Assembly: GCA_052034135.1 (NCBI GenBank) | Contig: JBPOJC010000001.1 | Span: 1 to 15,033 of the forward strand | Direction of reading: 5' to 3' | DNA from: JAGPKI01 sp052034135 | Lineage (GTDB): Bacteria; Caldisericota; Caldisericia; UBA6126; JAGPKI01 | Length of the DNA stretch: 15,033 nucleotides | Shown: positions 1 through 7,727 of the stretch, piece after piece | Layout of the letters: every line of letters starts with the position of its first letter | Numbering within the stretch: the first letter of the stretch is position 1 | Program-made: the position numbers and the translations under genes | Notes under the pieces: generated by a model | The model's database searches: none | Told to the model about the DNA's origin: nothing | Seen by the model: only the letters and a program-made list of their open reading frames with translations

Positions 1-116
1 CAATATATCCTCCTGTGGTTAGAGTGCTACAGGAGGTTTGTTATACTGAATTTCTCCTTTCTTATCAATTTTTTTTAAGTGAAGAAATGAATTATTTTCG
101 TCCAGATTTTAAATGA
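1..116 (+). CDS. C-terminal end of an unrecognised protein (partial)
   Basis: A reading frame entering from the left edge (codons from base 3) stays open for 37 codons and stops at TGA 114-116. It ends in ...EEMNYFRPDFK, a mixed charged and aromatic tail that reads like real protein rather than chance translation. The frame closes just before the promoter of the next gene, where an upstream gene would be expected to end. I do not recognise the family, and 37 residues are too few to judge. A second frame is also open for the first 78 bases but gives a less protein-like sequence. The gene is probably real; its identity is unknown. Confidence 0.4.
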   Translation, partial: IYPPVVRVLQEVCYTEFLLSYQFFLSEEMNYFRPDFK

Positions 117-130
117 AGTAATTCGCCTTC

Positions 131-158
131 TTTACAGGTATAAGATATGTGGTAAAAT
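131..158 (+). promoter_or_regulatory. Sigma-70 type promoter for the rpsA-nurA-pcrA operon
   Basis: TTTACA at 131-136 (five of six to TTGACA) and TAAAAT at 153-158 (five of six to TATAAT) are separated by 16 bases. Transcription would begin near 165, about 35 bases before the S1 start codon at 199. This predicted start point is an argument against initiating translation at the upstream TTG at 163. Confidence 0.55.
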
Positions 159-198
159 ATTATTGGTTTTATGTTTTTTCTTAGTTATGAGGTGGTTT

Positions 199-1386
199 AT
201 GGTTAAAGAAGAGAAAGATCTGGATGAATTTGAGACTGAAATTATGGCACTTAAGAATTTTCAAGTTAAAGAATTCAAAAGAGGTGGTATTTACAAAGTA
301 AAAATTGTAAAAGTCGACGACGATTTCTTACTTGTTGATGTAGGCAGAAAAAGTGAAGCCTTTATACCAAAAGAAGAAATTATTTGTGATCCAGCCTCTT
401 CGCTTAAGGACCAGTTTAAAGACGGAGATGAAATAGTCGTTAAAGCTATGAGAGGTGGTGGACTTACTGAGGGAGTCGTTCTCTCAAATAAAAGAGCTGC
501 CAACCAATTATTGTTTGACAAACTTGAAGATAGTTTTAGAACCCTTCAGACAATTAATGTTACAGTTAAAGAAAAGATTAAAGGCGGTTTAAGTGTTGAG
601 ATCGACAAAGGTGTTAGGGCATTTCTTCCAGGTACACTTGTAAGCGCTAAGAGAGAATCAAATCTTGATAAATTTGTTGGCCAGACTCTACCTGTTAAGA
701 TAATAGAATTTGATAGAAAAGGAAAGAGAATAGTCGTATCACGTAGAATTATTGAAGAGGAAGAAATACTTGAAAAGCGTGAAGATTTAATTTCAACTAT
801 TCAAATAGGTTCTGTATTAGATGGGACTGTTACCCGTATTGTAGATTATGGAGCTTTTGTTGATATTGGTTACGGGGTAGAAGGCTTAATTCATGTGTCA
901 GAGCTTAGCTGGCGTGAAGGAATTAATCCTTCTGATATTGTAAAAGTAGGACAGAAGATTAACGTTAGAGTAATTGGTATGAGCGACGAAAAAGACAGAA
1001 TCTCTCTTTCATATAAGAGGACACTTCCTGATCCATGGGAAGGCATTAATGGAAAGTATAAAGTAGGCGATATTATTTCAGGTAAAGTAGTAAAAGACAT
1101 TGGTTTTGGAGCTATTATTGAATTAGACGAAGGGATCAATGGTTTTATTCATATATCTCAATTGAGCAATAAAAAGTTAAACTCTATAACAGAAGCAGTT
1201 TCTGTTGGAGATGTAGTAGAGTTTGAGATCATAGAAGTTGACATTCCTCAGAAGAAAATAAAATTAAGTAGGAGGAATCTTTTACCAAAAGAACAAGAAA
1301 TCCATGAGGAGTTAAATAATAAGCTTCAAAAAGGGGATGATTATTCCGCTTATGTGGATGTTTTTGTTCCAAAAAATACGCATTAA
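199..1386 (+). CDS. rpsA: Small-subunit ribosomal protein S1, four S1 domains
   Basis: This protein of 395 residues contains four S1/OB-fold RNA-binding repeats, at about residues 27-99, 115-183, 202-273 and 287-358. Repeats 3 and 4 are the most canonical, with VDYGAFVDIG...GLIHVSELS and IGFGAIIELD...GFIHISQLS. S1 binds mRNA on the 30S subunit and helps initiation of translation; four-repeat versions are usual outside Proteobacteria, where six is typical. I chose ATG 199 because GAGGTG (189-194) lies just upstream at Shine-Dalgarno distance. The same frame can be extended to TTG 163, but that adds an unconserved hydrophobic dozen residues with no ribosome binding site. It is first in an operon with nurA and pcrA. 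A general S1-domain RNA-binding protein is the alternative name. Confidence 0.9.
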   Translation: MVKEEKDLDEFETEIMALKNFQVKEFKRGGIYKVKIVKVDDDFLLVDVGRKSEAFIPKEEIICDPASSLKDQFKDGDEIVVKAMRGGGLTEGVVLSNKRAANQLLFDKLEDSFRTLQTINVTVKEKIKGGLSVEIDKGVRAFLPGTLVSAKRESNLDKFVGQTLPVKIIEFDRKGKRIVVSRRIIEEEEILEKREDLISTIQIGSVLDGTVTRIVDYGAFVDIGYGVEGLIHVSELSWREGINPSDIVKVGQKINVRVIGMSDEKDRISLSYKRTLPDPWEGINGKYKVGDIISGKVVKDIGFGAIIELDEGINGFIHISQLSNKKLNSITEAVSVGDVVEFEIIEVDIPQKKIKLSRRNLLPKEQEIHEELNNKLQKGDDYSAYVDVFVPKNTH

Positions 1387-1407
1387 TCTTTTTCAATAGG
1401 AGAGTAA

Positions 1408-2574
1408 TTGTTAGACACTAATAAGATAAGTGTAGAACTTTGCAAGTTCTTCGAACAATGTAAAGACCTATTATTTTTTAAGGAAAAATATAAGGAAATA
1501 TTAATATCTTCTTATAAAAATCTTTCTAATTCGCCTTATGGATTTTTTGATAAAGTGAATACATTGAATATTCCTTTCCTTTTCGCTTATCCAGATAAAG
1601 GTTTTGAAGATTTTCTACTTATTGGTAATTCCTCTAATAAATATAAAGTTGGAAGCGTAGACGGCTCTCAGATAGAAGATTTTGACTATATAATGTCGGG
1701 GGTTTATGGTTTTTTGATAAATACAGGCTCAATAATTATTGATTATGAGGATTGCAATGTTCCATATCGTACTTCTAATCCAAAGATTTTCAGCATGAAT
1801 GAAATTAGAGAATTTACTGGTTCAGACATATTTGATGTTCGTTCTTATTCAAAAGCAGAATTGATTTCATCAATCAGAACTTATTATGAATACAAAGAAG
1901 CAATGAATCTAATTGATAGGCTTGAAGAGAAAGATTTGCTACTCATGGATGGAGGGCTTGTTCAATGGCATTTGCAGGATAAGCCTCTCAATCTTAAAAG
2001 AATTATTGTTGATAAGATATCTGAAGTTTTAAGTAGAGGTGACTTAAGAAATATTTTTATTGTGGGTTACATAAGTGGATCGAAAGCCAAAGATGTTGTA
2101 AACTGCCTAAAAATCTATAGTTGCAAGAATAACACTTTTGATTGCAATAGGTGTAATGATGAATTTTGTTACTACCTTGATAATATTGATGACTCTTTTC
2201 TTTTTAGGTCTTATTTTAATGCTGATTCTGATGAATTGATTGCAACACCTGTTTTTCAAAGTCGTGCAAAAATAACGAATATTTATAAACTACCAATTTA
2301 CTTTTTTTATCTATACAATAATAATGAATTTGCAAGAATTGAGATCACTGAAAAAAACATCAAAAATATTCCCATTATAACAAATGAGCTCAAAGATCAG
2401 ATAGAGAAAGGTTTTGGTTACCCAGTAGCCTTAACTGAGGCTCACGAAATGGCTGTTATAAGCGATAGTGACAAAATAAATTTTGAAAGAGTTATTAGAA
2501 CTATAAATCCAGAAGTTGAATTTAATTATACGAGTAGAAATAAAGTTCTTTCTAAAAAATTTAAGTTTGTTTGA
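1408..2574 (+). CDS. nurA: NurA-domain nuclease
   Basis: This 388-residue protein carries NurA-family signatures: SVDGSQ at residues 83-88 (the first metal-binding aspartate), LLMDGG at 178-183 (the second acidic motif), GYISGSKAKD at 220-229 and the C-terminal GFGYPVALTEAHEMAVI at 335-351. In archaea NurA is a Mn-dependent 5'-3' exonuclease and endonuclease working with the HerA translocase in end resection; no herA is seen here. It starts with TTG at 1408, preceded by AGGAG (1398-1402) five bases away. It begins 21 bases after rpsA and its stop overlaps the TTG at 2571, so co-expression with pcrA is likely. Four cysteines (239, 246, 249, 254) form C-x6-C-x2-C-x4-C, which may bind zinc or an iron-sulphur cluster; I do not recall this as a general NurA feature. 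Confidence 0.8.
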   Translation: MLDTNKISVELCKFFEQCKDLLFFKEKYKEILISSYKNLSNSPYGFFDKVNTLNIPFLFAYPDKGFEDFLLIGNSSNKYKVGSVDGSQIEDFDYIMSGVYGFLINTGSIIIDYEDCNVPYRTSNPKIFSMNEIREFTGSDIFDVRSYSKAELISSIRTYYEYKEAMNLIDRLEEKDLLLMDGGLVQWHLQDKPLNLKRIIVDKISEVLSRGDLRNIFIVGYISGSKAKDVVNCLKIYSCKNNTFDCNRCNDEFCYYLDNIDDSFLFRSYFNADSDELIATPVFQSRAKITNIYKLPIYFFYLYNNNEFARIEITEKNIKNIPIITNELKDQIEKGFGYPVALTEAHEMAVISDSDKINFERVIRTINPEVEFNYTSRNKVLSKKFKFV

Positions 2575-2576
2575 AA

Positions 2577-4778
2577 ATGAAAAAGCCTTTATCAAGCTCT
2601 TTTCTTAAAGAATTGAATAAGCAACAATTAGAGGCAGTAAAATATATTGATGGTCCTCTGGCAGTTTTTGCTGGTGCTGGTTCAGGAAAAACCAGAGTAA
2701 TAACGTATAAAATTGCCTATCTTTTATCTTTAGGGGTAAGTATAAATAATATTCTTGCAGTTACATTCACCAACAAAGCAGCTAACGAAATGAAAGAAAG
2801 ATTAGAAAAATTACTCGGGATCTCCGTAAAAAATTTATGGATAGGAACTTTTCACTCCATCTGTTTAAAAATATTAAGGAAATCTGGAAGCTCGTTAGGA
2901 ATAAGAAACGACTTCTTAATTTTCGATGAAGAAGACTCAATAAGCCTTGTTAAAGAAGTTATGAAGGAACTAAATATAGATATAAAGAAGGTTAACCCAA
3001 AGGCTGTTTTTAATGCAATCTCTGATTCAAAGATTAACCTTATATCCTGCGATGAATACAATAATTTTAAAGATTCCAATTATTTCTCGAATATTGTTTC
3101 ATCTGTATATTCTCTCTATGAGGAAAAAATTAAGCAAAATAATGCTTTAGATTTTGATGACCTGATAGTCAAGACTGTTGAGCTTTTTAAAGAAAAGAAT
3201 GACATACTCTCTCATTATCAGGAATTGTTTAAATATATATTTGTGGATGAGTATCAGGATATTAATTATGCTCAATATATGTTTATAAAATTGCTTTCAA
3301 ATGGTGATAATAAAATTTCAATTGTTGGTGATGACGATCAATCAATCTACTCTTTTAGAGGCGCAAACCCCTCAATTATGTTTAAATTTAAAGAAGAATT
3401 TCCAAATGCAAAAATATTTAAACTTGAACAAAACTATAGATCTACTGAAAATATTCTATCAGTGGCTAACTCTGTAGTTAACAATAATAAAAATAGAAAT
3501 AAAAAAACACTCTGGACTAAAAAAGAAGGTGGCATACCAGTTCAACTTATTCAAGCAGCAAATGAAAGAGATGAAGCTCAAAAGATAGTAAAAATTATAG
3601 AGGACAAAGTAAAGAATGAAGGTAGAAAATTAAGCGATTTTTTAATACTATACAGATTAAATGCTCAAAGCCGTAATTTCGAAGAAGCTCTAATTGCTTC
3701 TTCTATTCCCTATCAGATTTTTGGTGGTTTTAAATTTTACCAGAGAAAGGAAATCAAAGACTTTCTCGCCTATTTAAGAATTATAGCTAATCCAGATGAT
3801 AGAATAAGTATTTTAAGAGTGATTAACTACCCGAAAAGAAATATTGGAGCAGTTTTTATAAGCAAAATTGAATCAATTGCTTCTGAAAAAAATATAAGCT
3901 TTCTTGATGCCGCCAAGATTCTTACTGAAATGGAAGATTTCAAGCCAAGAGGGAAAAAGGGACTCTCTGAATTTCTTGAGATAATTGATAAAACTAAGGA
4001 AGAATTTGGAAAAGTTAGCCTTTTGGAGCTTGCTCGAAATCTTCTTGAAAGAACACAATTAAAAGATATACTAACTCGAGAATTTCCAGACTATGTTGCA
4101 CAAGAAAAGATAGAGAATATTGAAGAACTTTTAACTGCAATTGATAGATTTGAACAGGAAAGCGAAGATAAATCTCTCCAGGCTTTTCTTTCTCAAATAT
4201 CGCTTCTCTCTGATATAGATAATTTTTCTGAATCAAATGAAAAGGTAACATTAATGACTCTCCATTCTGCAAAGGGACTAGAATTCCCCGTAGTTTTTTT
4301 AGTAGGACTCGAAGAGGGAATATTTCCGCATTATTTGTCAAACAACAATGATAATGCCCTTGAGGAGGAGAGAAGGCTTTGCTATGTTGGAATTACAAGA
4401 GCAGAAGAAGAGCTTTACTTATCATATGCTCTTTCAAGAGAGCTATATGGAAAAGTAAATAAGTTTCCGCGTTCAAGATTTATTGATGAAATTCCTGAAG
4501 ATTTTTTAGAAACATTTCATCCTAAGGAATTCACAGCTTCTTTGGGTGAAAAAGTTTATTCAAATAGTCGAAAAGGAAATAAACAATGCTCCTTTGATGA
4601 ACCTTTGAGTTTTGATAGTTTATCCGAAGGGGAATGTGTTTTCCATAAAATTTGGGGGAACGGAATTATAAGGAAAAAAGAATATATTAATGAAGATCCT
4701 GTTATTGAGGTTTATTTTGACTCTGTTGGAGAAAAAGTTCTCAATCTTAAATATGCTCCTATAACGAAACTTATTTAA
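2577..4778 (+). CDS. pcrA: UvrD/PcrA-type superfamily 1 DNA helicase
   Basis: This 733-residue 3'-5' DNA helicase has the complete SF1A motif set in order: Q motif LNKQQLEAV, Walker A AGAGSGKT (32-39), TFTNKAANEM (63-72), GTFHS (90-94), DEYQD (224-228), GDDDQSIYSFRGA (251-263), EQNYRS (284-289), YRLNAQSR (359-366), TLHSAKGLEFPVVF (561-574) and RRLCYVGITRA (599-609). The last 50 residues (HKIWGNGIIRKKE...VYFDS) match the C-terminal Tudor-like domain of PcrA/UvrD, which contacts RNA polymerase. Length is typical of PcrA. Expected roles are nucleotide excision repair, clearing stalled polymerase and removing recombinase filaments. ATG 2577 lies two bases after the nurA stop; TTG 2571 overlaps that stop (TTGA) and is an alternative. 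Neither has a clear Shine-Dalgarno site, so translational coupling to nurA is likely. Confidence 0.93.
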   Translation: MKKPLSSSFLKELNKQQLEAVKYIDGPLAVFAGAGSGKTRVITYKIAYLLSLGVSINNILAVTFTNKAANEMKERLEKLLGISVKNLWIGTFHSICLKILRKSGSSLGIRNDFLIFDEEDSISLVKEVMKELNIDIKKVNPKAVFNAISDSKINLISCDEYNNFKDSNYFSNIVSSVYSLYEEKIKQNNALDFDDLIVKTVELFKEKNDILSHYQELFKYIFVDEYQDINYAQYMFIKLLSNGDNKISIVGDDDQSIYSFRGANPSIMFKFKEEFPNAKIFKLEQNYRSTENILSVANSVVNNNKNRNKKTLWTKKEGGIPVQLIQAANERDEAQKIVKIIEDKVKNEGRKLSDFLILYRLNAQSRNFEEALIASSIPYQIFGGFKFYQRKEIKDFLAYLRIIANPDDRISILRVINYPKRNIGAVFISKIESIASEKNISFLDAAKILTEMEDFKPRGKKGLSEFLEIIDKTKEEFGKVSLLELARNLLERTQLKDILTREFPDYVAQEKIENIEELLTAIDRFEQESEDKSLQAFLSQISLLSDIDNFSESNEKVTLMTLHSAKGLEFPVVFLVGLEEGIFPHYLSNNNDNALEEERRLCYVGITRAEEELYLSYALSRELYGKVNKFPRSRFIDEIPEDFLETFHPKEFTASLGEKVYSNSRKGNKQCSFDEPLSFDSLSEGECVFHKIWGNGIIRKKEYINEDPVIEVYFDSVGEKVLNLKYAPITKLI

Positions 4779-4880
4779 TCATTTAAAATTCTCATTAAAT
4801 ATGAAGATATATTTTATTTTAATAATTAATAAAAAATCCTTACTGATAAAAAAAGTAAAAATTGCGTAAGTGAAAGAATA

Positions 4881-5957
4881 TTAACGTCTTCTTGCTTTTT
4901 TCTTTTTCTTCTTGCTCTTTTGAGATTCGCCTTTCTTTTTTTCTTCTTCAGTTTCAGTTCCACCAGATGTTTCTACTTTTTGAGCTCTTCTTTGTTCCTT
5001 GACTTCGCCAGGAATAACATTGGTGGGTAAATAGGTAGTTGACCTTATAACCCTTTCTTCCTTTTTCTCCCATTGAACCACAAGAGGAACCACTAAATAA
5101 ATTGAAGAATAAGTACCTGCTATTAAACCAGTCAATAAAATTGTTGTAAAGTCTCTTATGGCTGCTCCACCAAAAAATGCTAATACTGCAACTCCTATTA
5201 CTGTGGTAAAAGAAGTATTAAATGAACGAGTCCAGATCTCAACAATACTTTTATTAGCAATCTCAGCAAATGTTTGTTTTTCTTTTTTGTATTTTAAATT
5301 TTCTCTTAGTCTATCAAGTATAACAATACTATCCTGAACTGAATAAGCTACTATTGATAGTAGTGCAGCAACGGATGGAAAGTTTAACTGAACTCTTGTT
5401 ATAGCCAAAACTCCCAGTATTGCCAATACATCATGAATAAGAGCAAGCACTGTAGCAATAGCAAATTTTGGTCTGAACCTTATTGATATATAAATTAAAA
5501 TCAATAGTAAAGCAATTGATACCGTTAGTATTGCGTTTCTTCTGAGTTCTGCTCCAATTGTAGGACCAATTATATCAATAGATAATGTTTCTCTGTTTAC
5601 TTTTCCAAATTTACTTTCAAGGTCGGTAATAATTTTATCACTATCTTCTGAATTTTTAAGTGTCATCATTCTGATTACTGCGATACTTTTATCTTTCTGG
5701 TCGAGTTGAATAGTGGCATTACCTTGTCCATATTCGGAAAGTATTTCTCTAATTTCTGCAACATTAGCCTCTTTTTCAAAGTCAAGCCTCATCATAACTC
5801 CGCCAGTAAAGTCAATTCCAAAATTTAAAGGCTGTTTTATTGTTACCTGGTTGTATATAAGAGCGATAATTCCAATACTTATCATTATGGCAGAAATCGT
5901 AAACCAGAGTTTACTCCTACCAACTATATTCCATTCTCTTATTGGTCTAATTTGCAT
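4881..5957 (-). CDS. secF: Protein translocase subunit SecF
   Basis: SecF forms the inner-membrane SecDF complex, which uses the proton-motive force to help release proteins exported through SecYEG. The 358 residues show TM1 at about 17-35, GIDFTGG (47-53), a periplasmic domain ending at IGPTIG (130-135), and five further membrane helices at about 141-160, 165-187, 191-213, 245-266 and 271-293. The TM4 signature reads YSVQDSIVILDRLREN (205-220), with Gln where Asn is usual in SecF (SVND). The cytoplasmic tail from about 321 is highly charged and ends in a run of Lys followed by ARRR. AAGGAG (5968-5973) stands 10 bases before the ATG. It follows secD by 36 bases and is surely co-transcribed with it; it converges on pcrA. 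Confidence 0.95.
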   Translation of the reverse strand: MQIRPIREWNIVGRSKLWFTISAIMISIGIIALIYNQVTIKQPLNFGIDFTGGVMMRLDFEKEANVAEIREILSEYGQGNATIQLDQKDKSIAVIRMMTLKNSEDSDKIITDLESKFGKVNRETLSIDIIGPTIGAELRRNAILTVSIALLLILIYISIRFRPKFAIATVLALIHDVLAILGVLAITRVQLNFPSVAALLSIVAYSVQDSIVILDRLRENLKYKKEKQTFAEIANKSIVEIWTRSFNTSFTTVIGVAVLAFFGGAAIRDFTTILLTGLIAGTYSSIYLVVPLVVQWEKKEERVIRSTTYLPTNVIPGEVKEQRRAQKVETSGGTETEEEKKKGESQKSKKKKKKARRR

Positions 5958-5993
5958 ATTTTAATTACTCCTTCCAAATTTCATTTACAAAGT

Positions 5994-7397
5994 TTAAGAT
6001 TCTTTATAACTACTTAAACCAAATAATTTTTCATTTACAGTTTGAGTGTAGATTGATAATGTTTCGAGCACAAATCTTGTAAAAAATAAGGATGTGATTA
6101 AAGCAGCTACTATTCCGGCTATAAGAGTAAGCGAAAATCCTTTTATTTGAACAGTTCCAAAATACCATAAAACTGCCATTCCTAAAAGCATAGAAAGATT
6201 TGAATCAAGAATAGCTGTAATTCCATGAGAATAACCAGATCCAACTGCTGACCTTAATGTCCTCCCTTTTTTGTACTCCTCTTTTATTCTTTCAAAGATA
6301 ATTATGTTTGAATCAACCGCCATACCAAATGATAAAATCACTGCTCCAATTGAAGGGAGAGAGAAAACTGTTCCTATCGCTAATAAGAAACCTAAATAGA
6401 TTGCGGCGTAAATTAATAGTGCAATTGAGCCTATTACTCCAAACATTCTGTAAAAAATTATTAAATAAGCCATAATTAAAATTACCGCTAAAATAGCTCC
6501 AATTTGAGTTTTATTAATTGTGTCTTTTCCTAAGGATGGACCAACGATCCTTTCTTCAATAAATTCCATCTTAACAGGAAGCGAACCACCTCTTAATAGA
6601 GCTGCATATTCCTGAGCTTGTCTTGTTTTATCTTCTATGCTTCCCTCTCCACCAAAGGTGATTACGGCGTTTCCATCTTTGATGGGTTCATTTACCATGG
6701 GAGCCATTAATTCTTCTTCATCTAAATATATTGCAATTTTCTTACCTACGTTCTTTTCTGTAGCTTCTGCAAATAATCTTTTTCCTTCTTCGTCCCACTC
6801 TAATGCAACAACTGGTTCTCTAACTCCACCCTCTTTTGTTGCTTGATAAGTAAATGTTGCATTTTTGAGATTTTTACCAGTTATTAAGATATTGCCTTCC
6901 TCATCTTTGAATGTAAGAACTGCAATTCTGCCAATTACTTTTTTTGCTTCTTCAATATTGGTGTATCCTGGTATATCCACAACAATTCTGTCATTTCCAC
7001 TGATTGTTACAATAACCTCAGACACACCTAATGCATTAATTCTTTTTTCAATAACAGATCTTGTTTTTTCAAGATCACTTGCAGTAATTTTTTTTGTTGT
7101 TTCTGCAGTTGTGGGTTGTTCTTCTTGGGAAGTTTTTTGTTCTTCAGGAGCTTGCTCCGCCTCTTGAGACTGCTCTTCCTGGGTAGCTTGTGTTTCTTCG
7201 CTCTCTTTTTGAGTCTCTTCTGGTTTTGTAGTAGTTTCTTCGGTTTCAACAATTTGAGATGCTTGTAATACAAGATGAACTCCACCGCGAAGATCTAAAC
7301 CGTATTTAGCATTTTTTCCATAATGAAAAATGCTCCATAAAGAGAGTGCAAGCACTATAATTATTACAACTAACTGTCCCCATTTTATCTTCTTCAT
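5994..7397 (-). CDS. secD: Protein translocase subunit SecD
   Basis: SecD is the partner of SecF in the RND-type export motor. The 467 residues show TM1 (8-25), GLDLRGGVHLVL (33-44), a P1 domain with IEKRINALGVSE (about 115-126) and VDIPGY (140-145), ALLRGGSLPV (266-275), VGPSLG (285-290), and five C-terminal helices between about 298 and 443. The TM4 signature GMAVDSNIIIFERIKEE (358-374) includes the conserved aspartate of the proton path. Between the first beta strand and P1 lies a low-complexity insert (about 50-103) made almost wholly of Glu, Gln, Thr, Ser, Lys, Pro and Ala. AAAGGTG (7402-7408) is the ribosome binding site. It is the first gene of the secDF operon, with a consensus promoter upstream; yajC is not adjacent. 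Confidence 0.95.
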   Translation of the reverse strand: MKKIKWGQLVVIIIVLALSLWSIFHYGKNAKYGLDLRGGVHLVLQASQIVETEETTTKPEETQKESEETQATQEEQSQEAEQAPEEQKTSQEEQPTTAETTKKITASDLEKTRSVIEKRINALGVSEVIVTISGNDRIVVDIPGYTNIEEAKKVIGRIAVLTFKDEEGNILITGKNLKNATFTYQATKEGGVREPVVALEWDEEGKRLFAEATEKNVGKKIAIYLDEEELMAPMVNEPIKDGNAVITFGGEGSIEDKTRQAQEYAALLRGGSLPVKMEFIEERIVGPSLGKDTINKTQIGAILAVILIMAYLIIFYRMFGVIGSIALLIYAAIYLGFLLAIGTVFSLPSIGAVILSFGMAVDSNIIIFERIKEEYKKGRTLRSAVGSGYSHGITAILDSNLSMLLGMAVLWYFGTVQIKGFSLTLIAGIVAALITSLFFTRFVLETLSIYTQTVNEKLFGLSSYKES

Positions 7398-7445
7398 ATC
7401 TCACCTTTATTAATTATATTAATTTTAAAATATGAACAGAGCTTT

Positions 7446-7474
7446 ATTATAAAATTAACAAAACATTGTGTCAA
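7446..7474 (-). promoter_or_regulatory. Consensus sigma-70 promoter of secDF
   Basis: On the minus strand, TTGACA (7469-7474) and TATAAT (7446-7451) are separated by exactly 17 bases, a perfect match to the housekeeping consensus. Transcription would begin near 7439, giving a leader of about 42 bases before the secD ATG. No riboswitch-like structure is visible in the short leader, so strong constitutive expression is the simplest reading. Confidence 0.85.
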
Positions 7475-7524
7475 ACTTTTCCCAATAACTTTTGATCTGC
7501 CTAAACCAAAATATCGATGAAGTG

Positions 7525-7616
7525 TATAATATTCTTCTGTGAGTCAAGCAACAGGAGATATAAAAGTGAAATTAACAATTAATAAAAGTAAAAAAGTAGA
7601 TCCTTCGGTCGCTTAA
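7525..7616 (+). pseudogene. Aborted plus-strand gene start running into the repeat
   Basis: A TATAAT (7525-7530), a clear Shine-Dalgarno AGGAG (7553-7557) and, eight bases on, GTG 7566 open a frame encoding MKLTINKSKKVDPSVA, which stops at TAA 7614-7616. The last codons lie inside the left arm of the inverted repeat, which begins at 7598. The signals look like the front of a real gene whose body was lost or displaced by the repeat. No suitable -35 hexamer is seen. Chance remains possible, since 16 codons carry little information. It points toward, and is antisense to, the restriction operon. Confidence 0.3.
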
Positions 7617-7678
7617 GAATGACAATCCTCCCAGTCTTCCTGAGGGAGCGTATTTTGTATTTTGCGACCGAAGAATCT
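7590..7678 (-). terminator. Possible terminator of the mod-res operon
   Basis: Read on the minus strand, the GC-containing arms of the repeat end in GAAGGATCT, followed after two bases by six T residues (7590-7595) and then a further T-rich stretch. This has the form of an intrinsic terminator 50 bases downstream of the res stop codon, although the 51-base gap between the arms is long unless the nested hairpin also forms. It would separate the restriction operon from the secDF promoter. Confidence 0.4.
7598..7678. repeat. Inverted repeat element with GCGACCGAAG arms
   Basis: Left arm AGATCCTTCGGTCGC (7598-7612) and right arm GCGACCGAAGAATCT (7664-7678) are inverted copies matching at 14 of 15 bases. 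Inside, CTCCCAG (7628-7634) can pair with CTGAGGGAG (7640-7648) with a two-base bulge, making a second nested hairpin. From memory, GCGACCGAAGRATCT, together with AATGACA and CTGAGGGAGCG as also seen here, belongs to a short palindromic element dispersed in many unrelated bacterial genomes. Here two such units appear to stand head to head. No second copy occurs elsewhere in this window, so its repetitive nature is inferred. Confidence 0.6.
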
Positions 7679-7727
7679 CCTCCTCTGTGTACATTCTGAA
7701 CGATTAATAGAATCTAGAAAGCATAGT

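Noticed and set aside
9..36. Perfect 8-base inverted repeat CCTCCTGT/ACAGGAGG with 12-base loop, as a terminator
   Set aside because: It is followed by only a short TTTGTT and lies within the open frame that ends at 116, so it more likely falls inside coding sequence; it may be chance.
163..198. Upstream TTG start of the S1 gene adding 12 residues
   Set aside because: No Shine-Dalgarno site, the extra residues are unlike S1 N-termini, and the start lies at or before the predicted transcription start; ATG 199 has GAGGTG upstream.
4781..4800. ATTTAA/TTAAAT stem between pcrA and secF as a terminator
   Set aside because: Six A/T pairs only and no clean T-run after it; too weak. A TTACT/AGTAA stem followed by T6 on the minus strand in the same gap is also too weak to call.
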